From: Chloroflexota bacterium
GTDB lineage: Bacteria > Chloroflexota > Dehalococcoidia > DSTF01 > JACRBR01
Direction: 5' to 3'
DNA: 6,268 nucleotides
NCBI GenBank assembly: GCA_021813085.1
Contig: JAKAMA010000154.1
Span: forward strand, 1 to 6,268
A model generated the notes under the pieces. It saw only the letters and a list, made by a program, of their open reading frames with translations, was not told where the DNA came from and made no database searches. This document shows positions 1 through 6,268 of the stretch, piece by piece. Numbering within the stretch: the stretch's first letter is position 1; every line of letters begins with the position of its first letter. A program made the position numbers and the translations under genes.

Positions 1-290
1 CGTCCGGCCTGACGCCGCCGCGCGCCGTATACGGCAACGACGTCGGCTGCGCGGTGATCGGCGGCTACGTGTACCGCGGCGCATCGATGCCGGAACTGGC
101 GGGCTGGTACGTCTACGGCGACTTCTGCTCGGGGCGGGTGTGGGCGGTGCATGCGGGCGACACCTCGTCGCAGCCGATCCAGCTCATGGACAGCGGGCTC
201 CCGATCGCGGCGTTCCTGCAGGCCAGGGACGGCGATCTGTACATCGTGTCGTTCGCGGGCGGCATCTACAAGATCGTCCGGAAGACGTAA
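1..290 (+). CDS. PQQ-dependent glucose/sorbosone dehydrogenase family, C-terminal end (partial)
   Basis: The frame is open from base 3 to a TAA stop at 288-290 and gives the last 95 residues of a protein whose beginning lies outside the window. A GTG at 54 could be read as a start, but the family-like sequence continues upstream of it (PRAVYGNDVGCA), so it is internal. The tail carries the hallmark end of the GSDH/YliI-type beta-propeller family: IGGYVYRG, then a Pro-x-Leu-x-Gly-x-Tyr segment leading into VYGDFCSGRVW, and a closing blade GDLYIVSFAGGIYKI. Known members are usually exported or periplasmic quinoproteins that oxidise sugars or other alcohols with pyrroloquinoline quinone. The cofactor and active-site residues are not in the visible part, so substrate and quinone use cannot be judged. 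The family assignment is fairly sure and the exact enzyme is not. No downstream gene is coupled to it, because 162 nt of non-coding DNA follows. Confidence 0.82.
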   Translation, partial: SGLTPPRAVYGNDVGCAVIGGYVYRGASMPELAGWYVYGDFCSGRVWAVHAGDTSSQPIQLMDSGLPIAAFLQARDGDLYIVSFAGGIYKIVRKT

Positions 291-337
291 CGACGCCCGT
301 CTGTCGGAGCGGAGTCGTGGGTGTGGCCGCCCCGCGA

Positions 338-366
338 TTGCTCGTCGGCCGCGTGGAAGCCATAGT
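338..366 (+). promoter_or_regulatory. Weak candidate sigma-70-type promoter for the amidase
   Basis: TTGCTC at 338-343 and CATAGT at 361-366 are separated by 17 nt. They match the TTGACA and TATAAT consensus at 3 and 4 of 6 positions. A start near 373 would give a leader of about 80 nt. The -10 element lies inside the inverted repeat at 349-384, so one of the two readings may be accidental. This is the best candidate in the 162-nt gap, but it is weak. Confidence 0.2.
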
Positions 367-384
367 GTCGGCGAAGCCACGCGG
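349..384 (+). terminator. Inverted repeat downstream of the dehydrogenase gene, terminator-like
   Basis: CCGCGTGG at 349-356 pairs perfectly with CCACGCGG at 377-384 (8 bp). Inside is a small internal loop, then GCC (359-361) pairing with GGC (370-372) around an 8-nt loop. It lies 58 nt after the dehydrogenase stop and 68 nt before the amidase start. No T-tract follows, so it is not a classical intrinsic terminator. It could be a GC-rich hairpin aiding termination or protecting the 3' end. The heptamer GAAGCCA also occurs twice here as a direct repeat (356-362, 373-379). Confidence 0.3.
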
Positions 385-399
385 GCGCAGTCTCCGGCC

Positions 400-420
400 C
401 TGTCGTCTGTCGTCTGCTGT
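400..420 (+). repeat. Tandem 7-nt repeat in the amidase leader
   Basis: Three tandem heptamers: CTGTCGT (400-406), CTGTCGT (407-413) and CTGCTGT (414-420). The last diverges after its first three bases. The array sits 32 nt before the amidase start codon and outside any supported gene. The same heptamer recurs at 4081-4087, also in non-coding DNA. The function is unknown. Confidence 0.6.
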
Positions 421-442
421 CCGCACTCTCAGCCCCACCCAT

Positions 443-447
443 GGAGG
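443..447 (+). promoter_or_regulatory. Shine-Dalgarno site fixing the amidase start
   Basis: GGAGG lies 5 nt before the ATG at 453. The earlier in-frame ATG at 441 overlaps this ribosome-binding site and has no comparable site of its own, so 453 is the better start. Confidence 0.75.
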
Positions 448-452
448 ACGCC

Positions 453-1847
453 ATGACCGATGATCTTGCCCTCGTATCCCTCGAAGACGTCGCGAAGCTG
501 ATCGCGGCGAAGCAGTTGAGCCCGGTCGAGCTGACGCAACAGATGCTCGACCGCATCGAGCGCCTGAACCCGAAGCTCAACGCCTACCTCACGGTCACCG
601 CGGACCAGGCGCTCGACGCCGCACGCGCCGCCGAGCGCGAGGTCGCCGCCGGCCGGTACCGCGGCCCGCTCCACGGTGTGCCCGTCGCCGTCAAGGACCT
701 CTTCGCCACGAAGGGCGTCCGCACAACCGCCGGCTCGAAGATCCTCGCCGGCTGGCTGCCGGACGAAGACGCGACCGTCGTCGCCAGGCTTGCCGATGCC
801 GGTGCGGTCGGCCTGGGCAAGCTCGGCATGCACGAATGGGCCTACGGCGTCAGCTCCGACAACGCCCACTTCGGGCCCGTGCGCAACCCCTGGGACACCG
901 AGCGCATCCCCGGCGGCTCCTCCGGCGGCGCCGGCGCCGCCACGGCGGCCGGCCTCGCGTACGCGACGCTCGGCAGCGACACCGGCGGCAGCATCCGCAT
1001 CCCCGCGTCCTTCTGCGGCTGCGTCGGCCTCATGCCCACGTATGGCCGGGCGAGCCTGCACGGCGCTATCCCGCTGTCGTGGACGCTCGACCACGCCGGG
1101 CCGCTGACCCGGACGGTGCGCGACGCGGCGATCGTGATGCGCGCCATCAGCGGCGCCGACCCGCTCGACCCCGGCACCGAAGACCGGCCCGCGCCTGACT
1201 GGCTCGAAGGGATCGAGCGCGGCCCGAAGGGCCTCCGCATTGGCGTGCCGAAGCACTACTTCTGGCAGGACCTCGACCCGGAGGTCGAGCGGCTCGCCCG
1301 CAGGGCGCTGGCGGACCTCGAGGCCGCGGGCGCCACCCTGCGCGACGTGGACATGCCCGACATCGCCCGCTACGTCCCCGCCGTCACCAACGTCATGTTC
1401 GCCGAAGCCGCCGCCTACCACGCCCCCAACTTCCCGTTGCGGCGCGCCGACTACGCCCCGCAGGTCGCCGCGCTACTCGACGCAGGACTCGCGGTCACAG
1501 GCGTCGCCTACGTCGATGCGCTGCGCACGCTGCAGGAGGCGCGCCGCGGCGCCGCTGACGCGCTGCTCGACGGCGTCGATGTGCTCGCCATGCCGACGAT
1601 CCCCGTCCCGGCGCCCACCATCGCGTCGATGCGCGAGGCGGACATCACGCTGCGCATCGTCGCCTTCACCGCGATCTTCGACCTGACCGGCCAGCCGGCG
1701 ATGTCGGTGCCCTGCGGGAATACGGCGGACAATCTCCCCGTCGGAGTGATGTTTGCCGGCAGACGCTGGGACGAAGCTTCGGTGGTCCGGGCGGGCCGGG
1801 CGTACGAGCAGGTGCGCGGGCCGCTCCCGGCCCCGCCCATCGCCTGA
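453..1847 (+). CDS. Amidase-signature family hydrolase (GatA-related amidase)
   Basis: This 464-residue protein is of normal length for the amidase signature family, which hydrolyses amide bonds with a Ser-cisSer-Lys triad. All three residues are visible: Lys81 in PVAVKDLF, Ser156 in the GGSSGGAG glycine/serine loop, and Ser180 (nucleophile) in GSDTGGSIRIPAS. The spacing Lys-to-nucleophile (99) and cisSer-to-nucleophile (24) equals that of GatA as I recall it from the S. aureus enzyme. The signature continues as CVGLMPTYGRAS and LDHAGPLTRTVRDAA. The C-terminal part (AFTAIFDLTGQPAMSVPCG) is also family-typical. There is no signal peptide, so it is probably cytoplasmic. No gatB or gatC is adjacent, so a stand-alone amidase of unknown substrate is more likely than the tRNA amidotransferase subunit, although automatic annotation may call it GatA. 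It converges on uvrB, with 11 nt between the stops. Confidence 0.9.
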   Translation: MTDDLALVSLEDVAKLIAAKQLSPVELTQQMLDRIERLNPKLNAYLTVTADQALDAARAAEREVAAGRYRGPLHGVPVAVKDLFATKGVRTTAGSKILAGWLPDEDATVVARLADAGAVGLGKLGMHEWAYGVSSDNAHFGPVRNPWDTERIPGGSSGGAGAATAAGLAYATLGSDTGGSIRIPASFCGCVGLMPTYGRASLHGAIPLSWTLDHAGPLTRTVRDAAIVMRAISGADPLDPGTEDRPAPDWLEGIERGPKGLRIGVPKHYFWQDLDPEVERLARRALADLEAAGATLRDVDMPDIARYVPAVTNVMFAEAAAYHAPNFPLRRADYAPQVAALLDAGLAVTGVAYVDALRTLQEARRGAADALLDGVDVLAMPTIPVPAPTIASMREADITLRIVAFTAIFDLTGQPAMSVPCGNTADNLPVGVMFAGRRWDEASVVRAGRAYEQVRGPLPAPPIA

Positions 1848-1849
1848 TC

Positions 1850-1858
1850 GCGGCGCCG

Positions 1859-1859
<1 letters not shown>
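1850..1859. other. 10-nt palindrome between convergent stop codons
   Basis: GCGGCGCCGC is a perfect palindrome that fills almost the whole gap between the amidase stop (1845-1847) and the uvrB stop (1859-1861) and overlaps the uvrB stop by one base. It has no loop and no T-tract, so it makes a poor intrinsic terminator. In such GC-rich DNA it could be chance. No other terminator is visible between the two genes. Confidence 0.25.
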
Positions 1860-3934
<2,075 letters not shown>

Positions 3935-3943
3935 CGGGAGTCC

Positions 3944-3973
3944 GGTCGGTCTGTCAGGCGGTCAGTCGTCAGC
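3944..3973 (+). repeat. GTC-dense short repeats in the uvrB leader
   Basis: Six GTC triplets occur within 26 nt as imperfect tandem units: GGTC, GGTC, TGTC, then GGTCAGTCGTCAG with 7-nt spacing (GTCAGTC, GTCAGCC at 3961-3974). The array lies 10 nt upstream of the uvrB start codon and outside any supported gene. It resembles the 400-420 array in composition and in strand orientation on the window. The function is unknown, and slippage-derived simple sequence is the plain explanation. Confidence 0.45.
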
Positions 3974-4039
3974 CGGCCGTCCGCCGACCGATACAGCTTA
4001 GCAGGGCATCGTCGTGGCAGGTGCGATGCCGCCATGGCA

Positions 4040-4060
4040 TGCTGACGCGTGGCGTCAGCA
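4040..4060 (-). terminator. 9-bp perfect hairpin downstream of the cupredoxin gene
   Basis: TGCTGACGC (4040-4048) pairs perfectly with GCGTCAGCA (4052-4060) around a 3-nt loop. It lies 50 nt beyond the cupredoxin stop, between that gene and uvrB, both on the minus strand. It could end the cupredoxin transcript or separate it from uvrB. The minus-strand sequence after it (TGCCATGGCGGC) has no T-run, so it would not be a classical intrinsic terminator. A dyad operator for uvrB is the alternative. A short palindrome GCCATGGC (4031-4038) lies directly beside it. Confidence 0.45.
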
Positions 4061-4110
4061 GAGCACGCGCGGTCGGCTAGCTGTCGTTTGGCGCGAGAGG
4101 AAGCCTGGGG

Positions 4111-4854
4111 TCAGGCGTCGCGACGCTTCCAGATCAGCCCGACGCCGAGCGTCACCAGCCCCGCCGCGCCAAGCATCAGGCCGAGCCAGCGCAGCGGCGC
4201 CCCATCGGCCGCGCCGCCGTCGCCGGTGCGCGGCAGCGACGCGCCGGCTCCCGCCGCGCCCGCGGGCGTCCGTGCCACGGTCGGCGTCGCGGCGGTGGCC
4301 GGCGCAGCCGGTGCCGGCGTCGACGTCGCGGGCGGCGTGATGCTGGCGGGCACGGTGGAGGTCGCGCTCGGCTGCCCGGTGGCGGTCGGCAGCGGCGCAA
4401 CGGTGCTCGTGGGCAGCGCGGTGAACGTCGCGGTCGCTGCGGGCGGCGTGACCGTCGGCGCCGCCTGCACCACGATCGTGCCGGTCATGATCGTCGGGTG
4501 CACTTCGCACTCATACGTGTACGTCCCCGGCGTCGTAAACGTGTGTGAGAAGGTGTGGGGCGTCGAAAAGGTCCCCGACTCCCATGGATCCACCGTGTTG
4601 GCGGGAGACGTCGGCGGCGAGCATGTGGCACCGCTGCACGTGCTGTGCGGCACTGCCCCGCTGTTCCACGTCCAGGTCACCGTATCGCCCGCCTGGATCG
4701 TCGTGGTCGACGTGCCGGAGACGGAATCGGTGAAGGAGTAGTTCGCGACCGTCACGGCCGCGGTCGCGGCGCGCGCGTCGTGCGCCGAAGGGACGAGCAG
4801 CAGCGCCGTAGCGAGGGCAAGCAGGAGCAGTCCGAGCGCGATTAGTCGGGTCAT
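4111..4854 (-). CDS. Secreted cupredoxin-domain protein with C-terminal LPRTG cell-wall sorting signal
   Basis: This 247-residue protein is predicted to be an exported blue-copper-like protein fixed to the cell wall. A signal peptide spans residues 1 to about 29 (basic MTR, Leu/Ala-rich core, likely cleavage near ARA). A cupredoxin domain follows (about 32-130). Type-1 copper ligands are visible as His70 (AVPHS), Cys116 and His119 (YECEVHP) and Met123 (TIMTG). Two further cysteines, Cys73 and Cys78, sit just after His70. A Thr/Pro/Ala-rich linker (about 132-205) leads to LPRTG (207-211), a hydrophobic segment (about 222-241) and the basic end WKRRDA, which is the layout of a sortase substrate. 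The start at 4854 is chosen because it begins the signal peptide and has a GGTGG site. The same frame extends to 4950 but adds an Arg-rich, unlikely leader. Electron transfer or copper binding is inferred from the family, and no redox partner gene is in view. Confidence 0.85.
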   Translation of the reverse strand: MTRLIALGLLLLALATALLLVPSAHDARAATAAVTVANYSFTDSVSGTSTTTIQAGDTVTWTWNSGAVPHSTCSGATCSPPTSPANTVDPWESGTFSTPHTFSHTFTTPGTYTYECEVHPTIMTGTIVVQAAPTVTPPAATATFTALPTSTVAPLPTATGQPSATSTVPASITPPATSTPAPAAPATAATPTVARTPAGAAGAGASLPRTGDGGAADGAPLRWLGLMLGAAGLVTLGVGLIWKRRDA

Positions 4855-4860
4855 CGCAAT

Positions 4861-4865
4861 CCACC
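4861..4865 (-). promoter_or_regulatory. Shine-Dalgarno site fixing the cupredoxin start
   Basis: On the minus strand GGTGG ends 6 nt before the ATG at 4854. It supports that codon over the longer in-frame start at 4950. Further upstream, TAAGAATC (4903-4910, minus strand) is a possible -10 region, but no matching -35 element is evident. Confidence 0.55.
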
Positions 4866-4931
4866 GTGTCTCGTCGCCACCGCGGCGGGCCCCGTCTCTG
4901 AGGATTCTTACGATGGCCGGACGGGGGCGGA

Positions 4932-4961
4932 TTGCCGGGGGAGACGGCACGGCGATAGAAT
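4932..4961 (+). promoter_or_regulatory. Candidate sigma-70-type promoter for galU
   Basis: TTGCCG (4932-4937) and TAGAAT (4956-4961) are 18 nt apart. They match the -35 consensus at 4 of 6 positions and the -10 consensus at 5 of 6. A start near 4968 gives a leader of about 30 nt that contains the galU ribosome-binding site. It lies in the 142-nt gap between the divergent cupredoxin and galU starts. It is the most convincing promoter in the window. Confidence 0.5.
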
Positions 4962-4985
4962 TGCGCGGGCTGGTGCGTCGCTGCA

Positions 4986-4992
4986 GGGGAGG
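4986..4992 (+). promoter_or_regulatory. Strong Shine-Dalgarno site for galU
   Basis: GGGGAGG lies 4 nt before the GTG at 4997 and decides the start. The frame is open back to an ATG at 4913, but that would add 28 Arg/Gly-rich residues unlike any GalU N-terminus and would place the predicted promoter inside the gene. Confidence 0.7.
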
Positions 4993-4996
4993 TTCT

Positions 4997-5866
4997 GTGC
5001 ACGTTCGGAAGGCAGTGGTGCTGGCGGCGGGCTACGGCACCCGGCTCCTCCCCGCGACGAAGGCGCAGCCCAAGGAGTCCCTCCCCCTCGTCGACAAGCC
5101 CATCATCCAGTACACAATCGAGGAAGCGGCCGCCGCCGGCCTGCGCCAGGTGATCATCGTCACCGCTGCCAGCAAGCGGGCTGTCGAGGACCACTTCGAC
5201 CGCTCGCTCGAGCTGGAGATGACGCTGCGGGAGAAGGGCGACCTCCCGCGGCTCAGCGAGATCCAGCGCATCAGCGACCTTGCTGACTTCGTCTATGTGC
5301 GCCAGAAGGAGCAGAAGGGCGTCGGCCACGCCGTGCTCCAGGCGAAGGACATCGTGGGCGATGAGCCGTTCCTGCTGATGTTCCCGGACGACGTCCTCGT
5401 CGCCGAGGTCCCGGTCGCGAAGCAGATGGTGGATGTCTTCGAGGAGCGGGGCGGCAGCGTGATCGCGGTCGAAGAGGTGCCCGAGGGCGAGGTCGAGAGC
5501 TACGGCATCGTCGGCGGCACCGACCTCGGCGGCCGCGTCCTCCGCGTCGATGCGTTGGTCGAGAAGCCGAAGCCGGAAGACGCGCCATCGCACCTCGGCA
5601 TCGTCGGGCGCTACATCCTGACGCCGGATATCTTCGGCGTACTCGAGAGGACGGCCCCGGGAAAGGGCCGTGAGGTACAGCTCACGGACGCGCTGGCGAT
5701 CCTGATGCAGTCGCAGCCGGTGTTCGCGTACCAGTTTACGGGGCGGCGCTATGACACGGGCCGCCCGCTCGGGCTGCTCACGGCTGCCATCGAGATAGGC
5801 CTGCGGCGCGCCGACATCGGCCCGGGGCTGCGCGAGTTCCTCCGCACGCTGCCGATCGAAGACTGA
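4997..5866 (+). CDS. galU: UTP--glucose-1-phosphate uridylyltransferase (GalU)
   Basis: This 289-residue cytoplasmic enzyme makes UDP-glucose from UTP and glucose-1-phosphate. UDP-glucose is the donor for envelope glycans, glycolipids and exopolysaccharide. It has the nucleotidyltransferase fold and the usual length of bacterial GalU. Visible motifs are the nucleotide-binding loop KAVVLAAGYGTRLLPATK (5-22) followed by PKESLPLVDKPIIQY (25-39), the FPDDV metal/nucleotide site (Asp131, Asp132), SYGIV (168-172), VEKPKP (188-193), GIVGRYILTPDIF (201-213), GREVQLTDA (224-232) and the RRYDTG turn (250-255). The start is a GTG preceded by a strong ribosome-binding site. It is divergent from the cupredoxin gene and is followed after one base by another gene, so the two are probably cotranscribed. 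A dTDP-glucose (RmlA-type) or CDP-glucose role is less likely, because the motifs and length follow GalU. Confidence 0.95.
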   Translation: MHVRKAVVLAAGYGTRLLPATKAQPKESLPLVDKPIIQYTIEEAAAAGLRQVIIVTAASKRAVEDHFDRSLELEMTLREKGDLPRLSEIQRISDLADFVYVRQKEQKGVGHAVLQAKDIVGDEPFLLMFPDDVLVAEVPVAKQMVDVFEERGGSVIAVEEVPEGEVESYGIVGGTDLGGRVLRVDALVEKPKPEDAPSHLGIVGRYILTPDIFGVLERTAPGKGREVQLTDALAILMQSQPVFAYQFTGRRYDTGRPLGLLTAAIEIGLRRADIGPGLREFLRTLPIED

Positions 5867-5867
5867 G

Positions 5868-6268
5868 ATGGCCGCCGGCCGCCGCAGCATCGGGCGCATC
5901 CTCTCGCTCGGGTTCCCGCTGCCGGGACCGCTCGTCGACAACTACAACTTCCTGACCGCGCCGTCCTTCTTCGACTACGACGCCATTGTGGTCGAGCCGG
6001 GCGCGCTCTCGCGCCTCATCGAGGGCGTGATCGACGGCTCTACCGAGGCCGAGACGTACGGGGGGAGCCGCGTGCGCAATGCGGCCGAGCCGCCGGCCGA
6101 AGTCCCGCTCGCGTCGGTGCTCCTGCGGCGGCGTGCCGAGACGGAGGCGCTGCTCGCCCACGGCGGCGCCGTCATCTGCTTCGCCACGCCTGCGACGATC
6201 CACGAGCGCATCGACGGCGCCGCGGCGCTCGACGATTACTACTGGCTGCCCGACGACCTGATCCGCTT
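5868..6268 (+). CDS. Unrecognised protein, N-terminal part, coupled to galU (partial)
   Basis: An ATG one base after the galU stop (TGA-G-ATG) opens a frame with no stop for 133 codons up to the window end. Codon use is like the neighbouring genes. The near-overlap and the lack of its own clear ribosome-binding site suggest translational coupling to galU. I do not recognise the family. The protein begins MAAGRRSIGRILSLGFPLPG, followed by LVDNYNFLTAPSFFDYDAIVVEPGALS, a variable acidic stretch, an Arg/Glu-rich helix (LLRRRAETEALLAHGG), then AVICFATP and DDYYWLPDDLI. Two hydrophobic strands (DAIVVEP, AVICFATP) around a helix hint at an alpha/beta Rossmann-like or glutamine-amidotransferase-like fold, which is only a guess. 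There is no signal peptide or membrane segment in the visible part, so it is probably cytoplasmic. That it is a real gene is likely, and its function is unknown. Confidence 0.75.
   Translation, partial: MAAGRRSIGRILSLGFPLPGPLVDNYNFLTAPSFFDYDAIVVEPGALSRLIEGVIDGSTEAETYGGSRVRNAAEPPAEVPLASVLLRRRAETEALLAHGGAVICFATPATIHERIDGAAALDDYYWLPDDLIR

Noticed and set aside
441..452. Earlier amidase start at 441 (adds Met-Glu-Asp-Ala)
   Set aside because: Its codons overlap the GGAGG ribosome-binding site that serves the ATG at 453.
429..1421. 330-codon open frame on the - strand, antisense to the amidase
   Set aside because: It is in the same codon-on-codon register as the amidase and is stop-free for the same reason. 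The product is Gly/Ala/Arg/Val-rich without motifs.
453..1847. Calling the amidase GatA of the Glu-tRNA(Gln) amidotransferase
   Set aside because: The triad spacing is the same, but the motif details (CVGLMPTYGRASLHGAIPLSW) look like general amidases and no gatB or gatC is adjacent. I kept the broader family name.
3951..3966. Possible LexA/SOS operator upstream of uvrB
   Set aside because: CTGT is followed after 8 nt by CAGT, not ACAG, and no GAAC-N4-GTTC type box is present. The match comes from the GTC-rich repeat.
4049..4741. 230-codon Val/Gly/Ala-rich open frame on the + strand, antisense to the cupredoxin gene
   Set aside because: It is the reverse complement of the Thr/Pro/Ala linker and the cupredoxin domain. 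The opposite strand has a signal peptide, copper ligands and a sorting signal.
4855..4950. Longer cupredoxin reading frame from 4950
   Set aside because: It would put 32 mostly Arg/Pro residues in front of a normal signal peptide. The ATG at 4854 has a GGTGG site and begins the signal peptide.
4913..4996. Longer galU reading frame from the ATG at 4913
   Set aside because: The 28 extra residues are Arg/Gly-rich and unlike GalU. A strong ribosome-binding site precedes the GTG at 4997, and the promoter candidate lies inside the extension.
4511..5941. 476-codon open frame on the - strand, antisense to galU and running into the cupredoxin gene
   Set aside because: It is register-aligned antisense of galU, and its tail reads the cupredoxin gene out of frame. 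There is no recognisable domain and no ribosome-binding site.

Overview
The window is GC-rich bacterial chromosome with five recognisable genes and one unrecognised, truncated gene. Nothing in it looks like a phage, an insertion sequence, a CRISPR array, a tRNA or an rRNA. The best guess for the host is a monoderm, high-GC lineage, most likely Chloroflexota (Dehalococcoidia-like) and less likely an actinobacterium. That guess is an inference. It rests on the GC-biased codon use, the Thr/Pro/Ala-rich linker in the secreted protein, and an LPxTG-type wall-sorting tail, which implies a sortase and a Gram-positive-style envelope.

Layout from left to right. (1) 1-290 (+) is the C-terminal end of a PQQ-type glucose/sorbosone dehydrogenase. 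(2) 291-452 is a 162-nt non-coding stretch with an 8-bp inverted repeat and a 7-nt tandem repeat. (3) 453-1847 (+) is an amidase-signature hydrolase with an intact Lys-Ser-Ser triad. (4) 1859-3934 (-) is a complete uvrB, convergent with the amidase and only 11 nt from it. (5) 3935-4110 is non-coding, with GTC-dense repeats and a 9-bp perfect hairpin. (6) 4111-4854 (-) is a secreted cupredoxin (blue-copper-like) protein that ends in an LPRTG cell-wall sorting signal. (7) 4855-4996 is a divergent promoter region. (8) 4997-5866 (+) is galU. (9) 5868-6268 (+) is the start of an unrecognised protein, one base after the galU stop and cut by the window end.

The genes do not form one pathway. uvrB is a DNA-repair housekeeping gene and galU supplies UDP-glucose for envelope glycans. 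The amidase and the sugar dehydrogenase look like stand-alone catabolic genes. The most distinctive item is the putatively wall-anchored cupredoxin. It is transcribed divergently from galU, so the two could share regulation, although nothing beyond the arrangement shows this. The galU-downstream gene pair is the only clear operon. I see no convincing evidence of a multi-gene undescribed system. The points worth a second look are the cupredoxin's architecture and copper-site spacing, the unknown galU partner, and the short intergenic repeats.
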